Shown: positions 10,905-22,094 of the stretch, in pieces
Numbering within the stretch: position 1 is the first letter of the stretch
How the letters are laid out: each line of letters starts with the position of its first letter
NCBI RefSeq assembly: GCF_036373705.1
Contig: NC_089856.1
Span: 27,180,798-27,244,797, forward strand
From: Amia ocellicauda
Taxonomy: Eukaryota > Chordata > Actinopteri > Amiiformes > Amiidae
Length of the DNA: 64,000 bases
Direction of reading: 5' to 3'
Notes under the pieces: model-generated
The model's input: the letters and a program-made list of their open reading frames with translations, nothing else
Databases searched by the model: none
Told to the model about the DNA's origin: nothing
Translations under genes and position numbers: made by a program

Positions 10905-13330
10905 TGGGCCCCATTCCTCGTAGCTTGCTAGCCAATTTAGCCTGATAACTTTGATGATAACTTGACAAAAGTCTGTCTTTTTCCATTTCTTGAAGCAAGC
11001 TTAAAGTCCCGCTGAGTAAGTAAAATAGCAACACATCCTTAATCGTAAACCTGCTCCAGCGCAGGTTAACTTTGAGTTACCTGGATCTGTGGATAAAAGC
11101 TTCTGCTTCTACCCAATGAAAGCGCTCAACACACCCCTCTGAAATGGCAACAGCCTTCCTTAGAGATCAAGGAACAATTTTAATTAGATTAGCTTTTCAT
11201 AGAGAACGAGTACTGAAAGTTCTCCAAGATAATTTACATAATTCATGTTTTTCTATTTGAGCGCTACAGATTCAGTTGGCAAGGTATAATTTACCTAATA
11301 AATCTATTTGAGAGGTACATTACCAAACCACCCGGCGCAGTGATGCTCAAAATATTGACAAAACTGCTGCTACTAGGATTTATGCAATTTAGTTAATATG
11401 TAATCCTATGGTTATAGTTTTAGACTACATTATTACAGAGATCCACATCAGGGCACCTCAGGACCAAATGAGGCAGATTTTATGGAAATCAGGAAAATCA
11501 TTTCACAGCATTAATGTACAGGTGCTTATCACAATTGTAACGACAATTATACAATGCCTGTGCTAGTCAGTCGGATATCAGATTTTTTATAATACTGTAC
11601 ATCATCCATGACTTGACCTCAGTTATTCCTATATGATCTGTGGCTCCATTTGTCTCATTTTAAATATTGAAGCCAAGTACCCAGGCTCTGTCCATGACTC
11701 AAGAATATTATTATTATTATTTTTATTTCTTGGCAGACGCCCTTATCCAGGGCGACTTAAAACATAAGTGCAAAAATACAGTGAAGTACAAGGCATCAAT
11801 CATTACAAATTCAATTTAGCTAAAACAGCAATTCAGAATAATACATTTTACAAATTCCAATTTACAATTTACACAAGTACAGTAAGTGACTCCTACATCC
11901 TGGACGGTGAAAGCTAAGTGCTGTCAAGATGTAGGGTCACAGACAAGGGCTACGGGAAAGGGAGCAAGGAGGAAAACAATCAAGAACGCGAGAAGCATAA
12001 TAAAAAATCTGTGAAGTGCTATCTAGCAGGGATAGAGGACTAATATTACAAGTACTGTCGGAAAAGATGCATCTTTAGTAAGTGCTGGAATGAGTTCAAG
12101 GACTCTGCTGTTTTGACTTCGGTGGGCAGGTCGTTCCACCATTTAGGGGCCAGGGATGAGAAGGAGCGGGCTCTGGAGGAAGGAGAGTGGAGAGGAGGCA
12201 GAGTTAGTCTTCTGGCACTGGAGGAACGCAGTGGTCTGGAGGGGATGTATGGAGAGACGAGTGACTGAAGGTAGCTTGGTGTAGTGTGGTCGAGACAGCA
12301 GTAGGTGAGGGTCAAAGTCTTGAACTTAATGCGTGCCGCTATCGGGAGCCAGTGGAGGGAGCGGAGTAGTGGAGTAGCATGTGCGAATCGTGGCAGAGAG
12401 AATACCAGACGAGCTGCAGAGTTCTGGATGAGCTGGAGCTGGCGGGTAGTAGATGCAGGCAGGCCGGCCAGGAGGGAGTTGCAGTTGTCCAGGCGGGAGA
12501 GGACCAGTGACTGGACGAGTAACTGAGTTGAGTAGTCGGTGAGGAAGGGACGGATCCGGGGTATGTTGCTCAGGAAGAATCTACAGGTGCGTGTCAGCGT
12601 GGTGATGTGCTGGGTGTAGGAGAGCGCAGGATCGAGGGTGACTCCTAGATTTTTAGCGGAAGAAGAAGGAGAGAGTGTGGTGGATTCCAAGGGGATCGAG
12701 ATGGGGAGGTCAGCAGAAGGTGAGGAAGAGTGGGGGAAAAAGAGGAGATCTGAGTTGGAGAGGTTGAGCTTGAGGTGGTGCGAGTGCATCCAGGCGGAAA
12801 TAACAGACAAGCAGGAAGAGATGCGAGAGGGGATGAGAGGGTCAGAAGAGGGTAAAGACAGGAAGATCTGGGCATCATCAGCTTAGAAGTGGTAGGAGAA
12901 ACCATGGGAAGCGATGAGGGGGCCCAGGGAGCGAGTGTAGAGAGAGAACAGGAGCGGGCCCAGGACGGAGCCTTAGGGAACGCCTGTGAGGAGAGGTTGG
13001 GGGTGGATGAGGAGCCTCGCCATGTCACTTGGTAGGACCGGTCACTGAGGTAGGAGGAGAACCAGGTGAGAGCAGTCTCAGAGATCCCAAGGTCAGCGAG
13101 GCAGGAGATGAGGATGGAGTGATTCTACATTGTGTCAATCTTATTTGTCAAAAATTATTGCTTGAATATTTGTTTTATGAAGCAGTAGGTGGGGAGGTGG
13201 AGGATGACCAATGTCGGCATATGGTTGGCATGGTTGCACAACAGTTACAGTTGGGGAGATGGATCATGTCCGAATAAATGCCGACAGATGCGATATCAGT
13301 GCAACTTGTTTTAATACATTGACCTATACA
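10905..13330 (+). mobile_element. PIF-Harbinger transposon remnant, split by an antisense L2
   Basis: The left end at 10907 reads GGGCCCCATTCCTCGTAGCT, resembling Harbinger termini in fish. At about 11420-11700 broken frames encode KSFHSINVQ and NIEAKYPGSVHDSRI. These match the HARBI1-type DDE transposase motif order (FHS.N.Q followed by PGS.HDSRI, which contains the second catalytic Asp region). The reading frame is lost in between by several indels. Sequence from 11703 to 13118 is an antisense L2 copy inserted directly after this motif. The segment 13119-13330 may be the interrupted remainder but has no clear motif. Confidence 0.6.
11703..13118 (-). mobile_element. L2-like LINE, 5'-truncated, antisense
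   Basis: Reading the minus strand from 13118, decayed RT motifs come first (LTWF near 13075, a PLIASHGFSYHF stretch then ADDAQIFLSL near 12880). An open frame of 254 codons follows (12810-12046): HHLKLNLSNSDLLFFP, NLGVTLDPALSYTQHI, LDNCNSLLAGLP, LHWLPIAARIKFK, WWNDLP and HLFRQYL. The 3' UTR ends at 11703 with the L2 tail CTTATCCAGGGCGACTTA (complement orientation) followed by ATT repeats. It is the same family as 2164-3245 and better preserved. Premature stops in the RT half make it dead. Confidence 0.88.
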
Positions 13331-13334
13331 ACTT

Positions 13335-13625
13335 TTAAATATCATACGTATTAATAATAATTATACATATATTTGATAATGTCAAAAAATTCCCAGCTTC
13401 ATTGTTTGAAAGCACTCGCGAGCTCTTCCTCGAGACCAGAAAAGTCATCTCCTCAGATGACCTGAGACCAAAAAGCGCGCTGGAAAGTACATTCACATTA
13501 TTCAAATATTTAAATGTACTGTTCAAATTTGCTGAAAAGTAGAATATTTCATTGTCTGAAGTACCAGGTTGCATGTATAACACACTAACTGGTTGTTTTC
13601 AAAATAACATTTTTAAAATATTGTA
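13335..13625. other. AT-rich spacer, no feature
   Basis: A short, AT-rich interval with one unsupported open frame on the minus strand. No repeat or gene motif seen. Confidence 0.4.
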
Positions 13626-13629
13626 ACGA

Positions 13630-14660
13630 GCACCACTTTTCCCGGCTCTCGTTGCGGTTCCCCCCCTCTCGGACGCCACTCTTCTTACACTCGGACGGCA
13701 CCCTCCCACGGGCGACCACCCTCTGCCGCTGGGGTGGTGCTTTTAGTCGGCCACCACCCATCCGCTCTCTCGCTGTGCCCCTCCCTCGGGCATGCAGAAT
13801 CTGCTGCTGCAATGCGAACCGCGGCGTCGCCAGTTGCTCTCGGCACTTTGGCACCGCGTTGGCATCTTTCATCGGAGTCTCGTCATCATAGCCGGGTTGC
13901 CGCAAGTGCCCCTTTTGCTGTTCCCCTGCTAGAGTGTCCTCTTCGTGGGTGGGGAGCTGTATCTGTGCCACGTACACCGGCACTATCTCCGGTGGCCGTC
14001 TTGTTTACACTGTTGATAAGATGGCTGCACTTCCGCTCTCTGTCTTCCTACATCGCTTCGGTAATGTCGTCGAACCACTCTTGGTCACTGACGTTCTCTT
14101 CCTCCGCAGATCTCGGCGGCTCAGGGGAGGCCTCTTCCGGCGGGACCTCGCTGTCACATCCGGGTTGTTTCGGTTTCCCCAGACACTGTTCTCCTGGCTG
14201 GGCTTCCTCAGCGCCAGCAGAGATTTGTATCTGGGCTGCACATGCCAGCTCTATCTCCTGCGAAGCTCTGGAGACCATCTTGTTTACACTGAGATAAGAT
14301 GGCCGCACTTCCACCCTTCGCATTCCAGTGCAGCTTCGATGCCGTCATCACGCCGTTCTAGGTTGCCAACGCTTCCTTCCTCTGCAGGACCCGTCAGCTC
14401 TGTGGAGGCCTCCTCCGGTGGAGCCTCGCTGTCGAAGTTCCATCGCTGCGGGTTCTCTTCACTTCGAACATTTCGTCAGCTCCTTCAGCCTCTCCTTGTC
14501 GCTCCAGCCACTCGCCTCTGCTCTCATTTGACTTTCTTGACTTTCTCCCAACTGGATTCAACCACCTCCCGTGGTTGCTGGGCACTGCTCACCGGCCCAG
14601 CAGCTGCCTGCCTCGGGCGCTCTTCACCGCTGGTCTGCTGAATGTCGGGCTAACGTCGTC
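13630..14660. repeat. GC-rich region with a ~279-bp tandem repeat (about 2.3 units)
   Basis: A segment containing CTTGTTTACACTG and AAGATGGC(T/C)GCACTTCC recurs at about 13999 and 14278. A segment containing CCTC(C/T)GCAG then GGAGGCCTC(T/C)TCCGG recurs at about 14101 and 14379. Both offsets are 278-279 bp. Units are diverged (many substitutions), so the duplication is old. On the minus strand the units encode related, Glu/Pro-rich peptides that repeat the pattern AQIQ...EE...GEQ...QPGCDSE / QPGYDDE, at 14323-14048 and 13983-13880. That conservation suggests they once were coding, perhaps a gag-like or other repeat protein. Identity unknown. Confidence 0.65.
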
Positions 14661-14780
14661 GGCCAACGTTGGACCAATGAGCTAAAAGACGAAGGCCAGG
14701 CATTGTCTTCCAACATTGGTCCAACCACTCATGATCAGTCGGGCCAACATTGGACCAACGCTTCTGTGCTATCTGGGTAG
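14641..14780. repeat. Cluster of GGCCAAC(G/A)TTGG palindromic motifs
   Basis: Three near-palindromic motifs of the form GCCAAC(G/A)TTGG(A/T)CCAA occur at about 14661-14677, 14711-14725 and 14743-14759. The arrangement looks like the subterminal or terminal repeats of a small MITE, but no outer boundary or target duplication could be fixed. Confidence 0.4.
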
Positions 14781-15555
14781 GATGTTACATATTTGCTATC
14801 TAGAGCTAATGTTCCTCTGTTAGTTGGTTGCTCCCAGATTCCCGGTTCAGATGTCTCTCTATGTGTTCGTCAGTTTGTACTAGAGAAAAAACAGACCAGT
14901 ATTCTGTTTTTTTCCATGATTTATATAAATAAATTGTTTGTCATGTGGACATATTTCAACATCATCTCCACAATATACAAGAACATACATGTGAAGGGGG
15001 TACATTTCTATCTGGCTGGCAGAACCACTGAAAATTTATGACTATACCACCTAGTGTTTTGATTGAGCACTCCAAAAAGTTCAAATCCACAACACTGTCC
15101 AAAAGAAATACAGTCTCTGCAGCAAGAATAAAAGCTTCAAGAAGATTGTCCAGTACACTGCTAGAGCAATGTCTGTAGAGTTGGCTTGTATCCAGATATA
15201 GATGCGGTCTCCAAACTCACAGTCCTAAAGTGCATCCAGTGTTCAAGGGAAGCTTAAAAAGTTCTTAAAAGAAAAAAATACAAAAATGTTCATTCTTGCA
15301 AGGATTAAGTTTTAAGTTTTAAGTCTCTTTAAATCTCCTAGTTTCAGTTTATCTCGTTTGCTCTCTGCATTTCCCCTCTCCTTTCTCCCTTTCCTGTTCT
15401 CGGCTACTTACTCTTTGTGATCCCTGTCTCTCACCTTACCCTTCGAAAACAAATCACAGATGCTGATTCTGTTTACAAAACTATTAAAGCCACAGACAGT
15501 CTATTCTGTATTAGAATATTAACGCCATGGCTATGGCAAGCCAAATTATTATTAT
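14781..15555. other. Intergenic, nothing recognised
   Basis: AT-rich sequence with short open frames only. No protein motif, repeat family signature or splice structure could be supported. Confidence 0.4.
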
Positions 15556-15561
15556 TATCAT

Positions 15562-15815
15562 TTAGAGATATCTCTAAATGCATTTAAAGATATCTTTAAA
15601 ATTTTAAGATATCTCTAAATCATTTAAAGATATCTATAAATGATTTAGAGATATCTGCAAACGATTTAGAGATATCTAAATAAGGTGCTTTTTAAAGATA
15701 TCTGCAAATCATTTAAAGATATCTGCAAATCATTTAGAGATATCTTCAAATGTCTTCCTGTTTATTTAGAGATATCAGCAAATCATTTCAAGATATCTTC
15801 AAATGACTTCCTGTA
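15562..15815. repeat. Array of eleven GATATC-centred palindromes
   Basis: In about 250 bp there are eleven GATATC hexamers. Most lie in the context TTTA(G/A)AGATATCT followed by (C/G)(T/C)AAAT, spaced mainly 20-30 bp apart. Each unit is itself a palindrome (AGATATCT), and alternating units pair as inverted copies around CATTTA. The right end carries two copies of a CTTCCTGT(T/A) trailer at about 15754 and 15811. It has the structure of a foldback or satellite-like array. It lacks the constant-repeat/unique-spacer structure of CRISPR and lies in a eukaryotic genome. Confidence 0.75.
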
Positions 15816-16690
15816 TTTTGGCTGAGATTATCACTGTCTGGAGCACTAAAAAAGTGTTAAATTGACCATAAATTCACTTATAAGCGCTTTTGTTTTTCTT
15901 CACTTTTTTGATTATTTATTAACTCTGGTGGGGCAAACACAATTATTTCTGTTATTTTCTGAATCTCCAGTGTGTGCTGAGTGTTTCCATTTAGACACTA
16001 GGCTCTAGCCCTTGTAGTTACATAGTTATAAGTAAAAATATGACAACTGTAAAAATTTGGTGAAAATGGGGGGGGGGGGACCTCATTAACAAGGTAATCC
16101 GTGAAAAATCAATCAATAAACAAACTCGTGCAAAACCGAAAAATCATAAATGTATAAATCACAAAATCAATTGTGAAAAATAAAGAAGATCAAACAAGCT
16201 TGTGTTAAATGTAATGTAATGACTCAGGATTTCGTCTTCGTCGCAGTAAATAATGGAGGGGACACAGGATTGAGCTTGTATTGAGCACAGTGATCTCAGG
16301 CTGCAGCAACTGTCTTTCTCTCTCACTGCACTACTATGCATTGTACACACAACTCTAACACTACTACACTACTGAATTGACTGCGCGGGAACCGGGCACC
16401 CCTATTTAAGTCCTCTGGCCCTGTGACTGGCTCCTCCCGTGTTCCCGCGCAGGGCTAATCCTTAACCCTGCTATAACACAAGCATGCGCACCACAAGAAC
16501 ACAACACACAGCACGCACACTACAAACCGCCACACCCCCAATACACAGACAGAACACACACACATACACACACAGCCCCCCGTGCCTCCCATTCAAAGTC
16601 AATTTGCCGGGTCGCTACAGTATATAAACAAATACATGTAATAAATATAAAGCCAGAAAAACAATCAATAAAACCAAGCTAATTAAGTAT
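15816..16690. other. Intergenic; a TATA-bearing GC-rich block with a hairpin at 16383-16450
   Basis: No gene seen. A G homopolymer lies at 16071-16079. A perfect 10-bp inverted pair (GCGCGGGAAC at 16383-16392 and GTTCCCGCGC at 16441-16450) encloses CCTATTTAAGTCC, a TATA-like element. CA-rich sequence follows to 16570. The block could be a solo LTR or an element promoter, but there is no second copy to prove it. Confidence 0.35.
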
Positions 16691-16989
16691 CAATGTCCTA
16701 CGGGTGACATACACATGACCAGTGGCGTATTTAGGGGGGACACGGTGCCATAGCTTGCATTCACCTAGAAACTCCTACATCAGCGGCAGAAACAGTTTAA
16801 GTCTTGAAGGCGCACAATTTGAATATTGTACATGCTCACTCGTTTCAATTTTTTATTTTGAATTCATTACTTATGGCGCTAGTAATGAAATTACCTCCCG
16901 TCTCCCAAAAGCTCCTGTCACTTGATGAAGCATGCTGATTGCCCCTTCCCCTTAGCTCCTATCACATCACATCTTGTCTGCACTTATTC

Positions 16990-17172
16990 GCTATAACAAT
17001 CTGGGATGTAGGACTTGTATTTTGTATTTACTGTATATTTATATGCACTTGTGTCATTTGAATTTGTAATTGTATTTTGTAATTTTATACTGTAGTATTG
17101 CATTTTTGTAATGCTCTAATATTTTGTAAATCACCCTTGATAAGCGCTTCTTCAAACATAATAATAATAATT
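16990..17172 (+). mobile_element. Short L2-like 3' tail
   Basis: The sequence TTTTGTAAATCACCCTTGATAAGCGCTTCT (17122-17151, read as two adjacent blocks) followed by ATAATAATAATAAT (17158-17171) is a diverged form of the L2 3' terminus found at 3211 and, in complement, at 11740. The upstream 130 bp is AT-rich UTR-like sequence. No coding part is retained. Confidence 0.5.
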
Positions 17173-17990
17173 GGCTGGCTCACCATGCTGAGCCTTCCCT
17201 CCCTCCCGGTCTCTGCCATGAAATTCCCAGCACCATTTGGAGTTTATGTGCACCGTTATGGCACAAGATCTAGTTGTCTGGCTTTCCAGATCTCTCTTCA
17301 GCTTCTTTGCACCTGGAATGTGTGATGAATCGCTCCCCTTCCCTTCTTGCATAGGCAATTATATGCCAATTTAGGAAACTGTCTGTGTTTTCAGGATTTG
17401 TCGGATTTCTAAAAACAGTCGGTATTTGAGGCATGTGACGTCACTCAGTTGTCGGGATAAGAAATCACATTTGATGAATCACAAACAGTTTTTAAACCGT
17501 TCTTATTCTGTCCATAATAAGGATTTCTGAAATCGACACTTTGATTAATACTGCCCAATAGATTCAAACGAAACACAAAATCGGTTCACCAATCCCGTTG
17601 TAAGAAAATCCTGGCAAATGATTGGCCACTCCACTCGTGACGATTTAAGTGATGTGTGCTTGAGAGAGCGAGAAGGCCCGCATTTTCTGATTGCCAGTCG
17701 CCCCCTGCTACATATACATACAGAAATAAATACAGGCTCCTTCAAGACAACACATGTTTCAAATGTAGCCTATCAGTTTGCCCCTCGATGGGATCAAATG
17801 AAAGGTGACAAATTCAGAGCTGAGAGAATTGAGAGAATAAGGCTAAAGCAAGTGAAGAGCGGCTTCTGTGTGCGCGGAGCCCGAGGGCTAAAGCATGCTG
17901 TGTGTGGCACCTGGAAGCTGTGAGATGTAAGGCTGAAGAAAGTGAATACTAGGTTCTGGGGGGCCGGGAAAGCGTAGACTAAAGCAGCGT
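17173..17990. other. Intergenic, nothing recognised
   Basis: Short open frames on both strands overlap each other and have no motif. No element termini were identified. Confidence 0.35.
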
Positions 17991-18179
17991 TTGTATGCCA
18001 CTAGTGGAGACCTGTGGTAGTTGTTCCATACACTACAATGGTGGGCTATATCATGAATGTTCAATGCATATGCATATCCTAGATCCCTGCCTGGGGGCAT
18101 CCAATAAAGTACATAGTCCTGAGATTAAATCTTATACAAACAAAATCAATAGTTATCCTATTAAAACAGTAATTTGTCA

Positions 18180-19140
18180 TAGGCTTGGATGTATTCCTTT
18201 CTCTCGGGGCCCTCGTTTCAACAATCTAATAAAAGTTAAAACTACAAGACAGAAATTACCTGCTCACGTTACTCCTCCCATGTATAAGCTGGCTGTCTTA
18301 AACATCCGCTCACTACCTAGCAAAGCAGCCTTAATAAATGACACCATAACTGACACACACATAGATGTGCTCACCTTGACCGAGACTTGGTTAAGACCAG
18401 ACGACACTATTCCATTAGTAGAAGCCTCCCCTAATGACTACTTTTACTGCCAGAAGGCCCGTACAACAGGCCGCGGTGGGGGGGCTGGGCACCATCTACC
18501 GCACAGACCTGCGCCTGTCTACTAAGTCATTAGACAGCTTCACATGTTTTGAAATTCACCAGGTAGAATTTAGGCTTAATCCACCTCTTCAGCTTATAGC
18601 TATTTATAGGCCACCAGGCCCCTATTCCTTTTTTATGACTGAATTTAGCAATCTCTTATCTGATTTAGCCATACATTATGATAAACTCATTATTTTGGGG
18701 GACTTTAACATACATATTGACATTAAAGACGACCCCCTCACTGTTAGTTTCTTGTCCCTATTGGAGTCTGTAGGCTTCACTCAGCATGTGTCTGGACCCA
18801 CACATCATCACAATCACACACTAGATCTAGTTATTACCCGTGGGGTACAGATTCACAACCTAATAATATCACCCCAAAACCAGACGATTTCTGACCACTG
18901 CTTTATTACATTTGAGCTGCCTGGAGTAGAATTATACACACAGGAGAGGAACATAGAAACTCGCTGCCTAAATCCCACTGCTATTCATAAATTCACTACC
19001 CTGTTGCCAAATGCTAGCTTTATCAAAATAGGATCTGCAGATTATTAAATAATGTCAACAATACACTAAGCACTGCTTTAGATACATGTGATCCATCAAG
19101 TATAGCTTTTTACGTACCTGTCTCATACAAGGTTGTTACA
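18180..19140 (+). mobile_element. LINE fragment (L2/Rex1-like), endonuclease domain only
   Basis: An apurinic-type endonuclease is readable in two frames. The first (to about 18480) has LAVLNIRSLPSKAALIND and LTLTETWLRPDD, the catalytic Asn and Glu motifs. After a frameshift at a run of seven G (18477-18483) it continues with LGTIYRTDLRL, LIAIYRPPGPY, LIILGDFNIHID, HTLDLVITRG and SDHCFITFEL (to about 18920). All catalytic motifs (N, E, the GDFN Asp/Asn, D, H) are visible. The copy stops soon after (stop at 19046, faint similarity to about 19140), before any RT, so it is 3'-truncated or recombined. Clade is tentative. Confidence 0.8.
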
Positions 19141-19656
19141 TAATGTAAATTGTATTGATCACCTTTGCCAAGCCATCTTAGAGCTGAACTACTGATACCT
19201 TAAACACAATGGTTTTAACAAAAAAAAAATAGAATTCTTCAGCATTTCTAAATTACATGCATAAAGTGATTTTTTTCACACACACGTGTATATATACACA
19301 CACATACTTTTACAGTATACCTATTTTCATCACAAGTACTTACAGGTCTTCTTCGTTAAAATAACAGAAAACTTCAGGATATAGCAGGTGTTCAGTTTTT
19401 GTTTCCTGTTGCTGATGTTTTTACTGACACTATTGCAGCTCAGAAAACTTCAGAAGAGTTCAGACTTCCTAATAAAAGCAGACTGCCTCGAAGTCAAATG
19501 CATGTATCTGTGAAGTCTTTTCGATACCCATTTCATTTCCTGTAATGGACCCACAACTTGTAACCTTTAAACCAATTTACAATCCAATTGTATAGTCTGC
19601 AAATATTATGGGCATGATAATTGTGTACACTATGTTAAATGAGTCATACTTTACAG

Positions 19657-20555
19657 AAATGGGCACCGTAACATTATGACCACTGACAGGTGAAGTAAAT
19701 AACACTGAAAATATCATTATCATGGCACCTGTCAGTGGGTGGGATATTTTAGGCAGCAAATGATTTTGTCCTCAAAGTTGATGTGTTAGAAGCAGGAAAA
19801 ATGGGTAAGCGTAAGGATCTGAGCGACTTTGACAAGGGCCATATTGTGATGGCTAGACAACTGGGTCAGAACATCTCCAAAACTGCAGCTCTTGTGGGGT
19901 GTTCCCAGTCTGCAGTGGTCAGTACCTATCAAAAGTGGACGAAGGAAGAAAAAGCGGTGAACCGGCGACAGGGTCATGGGCAGCCAAGGCTCATTGATGC
20001 ACGTCGGGAGGGAAGGCTGGCCCGTGTGGTCCAATCCAACAGACGAGCTACTGTAGCTCAAATTGCTGAACAAGTTAATGCTGCTTCTGATAGAAAGGTG
20101 TCAGAACACACAGTGCATCGCAGTTTGTTCCATATGGGTCTGCGTAGCCGCAGACCAGTCAGGGTGCCCATGCTGACCCCTGTCCACTGCCGAAAGCACC
20201 TACAATGGGCATGTGAGCATCAGAACTGAACCACGGAGCAATGGAAGAAGGTGGCCTGGTCTGATGAATCACGAGTTCAAGGTGTTGACTTGGCCTCCAA
20301 ATTCCCCAGATCTCAATCCAATCGAGCATCTGTGGGATGTGCTGGCCAAACAAGTCCGATCCATGGAGGCCCCACCTCGCAACTTACAGGACTTAAAGGA
20401 TCTGCTGCTAACGTCTTGGTGCCAGATACCACAGCACACCTTCAGAGGTCTAGTGGAGTCCATGCCTCGACGGGTCAGGGCTGTTTTGGCGGCAAAAGGG
20501 GGACCTACACAATATTAGGCAGGTGGTCATAATGTTATGGCTGATCGGTGTATGT
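19657..20555 (+). mobile_element. Tc1-like DNA transposon, copy 1, internally deleted
   Basis: About 0.9 kb, against roughly 1.6 kb for an autonomous Tc1. The 3' terminal repeat ends TGGTCATAATGTTATGGCTG (20523-20542), then ATCGGTGTA. The 5' end is a diverged copy of the same inverted repeat (CGTAACATTATGACCACTGA near 19668). Subterminal GACAGGTGAAGT and CACCTGTCAGTGGG form an inner inverted pair. Between them lies a transposase gene lacking its catalytic centre. The second copy (27233-28545) has the same terminal and inner repeats. Confidence 0.9.
19801..20518 (+). pseudogene. Tc1 transposase, catalytic core deleted
   Basis: The N-terminal DNA-binding half is intact from the ATG at 19801: [20 protein letters not shown], then [21 protein letters not shown] (first helix-turn-helix), and [14 protein letters not shown]...[10 protein letters not shown] (second helix-turn-helix). 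A stop at 20227 follows [10 protein letters not shown]. The sequence then passes from TEQWKKVAWSDESR, containing the first catalytic Asp, directly to VLTWPPNSPDLNPIEHLWD, containing the last part of the DDE region, and ends at GGPTQY*. The central DDE core is missing, so the protein cannot be catalytic. The N-terminal half could still bind terminal repeats in principle. Confidence 0.88.
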
Positions 20556-22094
20556 ATAAATACCACAGGAATAACAAATGAAAACCTTATGCACTTCATC
20601 TGAGTTCTACTGTTAATCACATGTTTACAAGGTTAGGGTCAGGGTTAGGGATAGGAGTAACATTTTACAATAATGGGTACCAATTCTTAAGGACTTAATG
20701 TATGAATCCAACAGGAATAACATTAATACCTCATGCACATCCACTGAGTTCTGATGTTGATTGCAAGTATGAAATTGAGAGCACAAACACTGCTGGAAAA
20801 AAATATAAAATAAAATATGATGATCCCCTAGTGGATTACATACATATGACAGAAACACAAACCACAAAATAAGTAATATTTTAGTTTAATACACAGGTGC
20901 ACAAATACCGAAACACTGAACAATTTTCACTTCCTTAAAAGCTGTTTTATTAATATTGTATTTCAACAGTTGCACATGCACATGAATTTCAGTAGAAACC
21001 AATTGTGACACTGAATTTTGTGACACCTGCCCAGTGGTAGCATTAATAGAATTTGAAAATGTATTAAATAATATTATAATGTTTAGAATGTTCATATTAT
21101 ACAAGAGATACATGTTCTTGTCTGTGCATCTGTATATTCTATGTATATTATGGATTTCTCTCAGTTGTTTGTCGTTTAAAGCACAGCAAGGTCTTATTGC
21201 CACAGGCTGCTGCAGGTCAGTAGATTTAACTCAGGGAACAGAACTGGGCAGAGAAATCTGAACAGTGCCATTTTAGATTGCCATGCTTAAAATAAGTTTT
21301 GGCAGGGATAAATATAGGGTGACAGTCAGTGATGAGACTTCCACACTGACACTGGACACTGAGAGCTGGGGAATCATTTGCTTTCTCTCTCTCTCTCTGT
21401 TCATTGCACTTGATGTCCGCCACTTGTTGAAGGAAGCAAATACATTAAATAAGGTAAGGGACTGCTATTTTCATCTCTTAAAACCAAACAGACTTTTTAC
21501 CAAATGTAATTCCTTTGAGTGGTTTCAGATTAAGATTTCATTGCATTTGAGTTGTTAGTTTCACAAAAATAATCACCGTGATTTAATTTTTTATGTTTTT
21601 AACTAATGCTTGTATTCATCTTACAACTATGGGAAATGCCTCTTACTTAATGGTCATGTGTTTTTTTTTTTGTTTTTTTTTGCACAGTTCTATCCCACCA
21701 AAGCTGAAGCTGGGACAACAGAAACAAATGCAAAACATGTCCTTATTGGCTTATTTTTCTCTATGGCTGACTTAGAAATGTAAAAGCAAAATTACAATGG
21801 ATGGTTATGGACCAATTGATCTTAATTTTGTTAGCTCAACAAAAGCATTTCACATAGTTGACAGAACTAGTGAGTGGGATTTTCTCCATTGATCTCCATC
21901 CAAGCTGACTGCAGCAGTCACTTGTTAAAAATAACTTAATGTTGTCTTAACATGTGCCACTCAAGGGTATTCATGATGTCTAGGAAAGGCAATTCAACTC
22001 TGCAAACTATTTTAGAATGCCCCAGGAGGCCATGTAGAATATAGGCTGGTGGTCAAATTTTCTAGTTTCTCAGAAACATGCTGGAAGTGTAACT
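20556..22094. other. Intergenic AT-rich sequence upstream of adiponectin
   Basis: No supported gene. A short TTAGGG-like run (GGTTAGGGTCAGGGTTAGGG at 20631-20650) is too short to be telomeric sequence. A CT microsatellite of about 12 bp lies near 21386, and T homopolymers at 21660-21680. Confidence 0.45.

Noticed and set aside
15562-15815. CRISPR-like regular spacing of repeats
   Set aside because: Units are palindromic and diverged without unique spacers, and the window is from a vertebrate.
20631-20665. Telomere-like TTAGGG words
   Set aside because: Only two or three imperfect units; far too short for an interstitial telomeric block.
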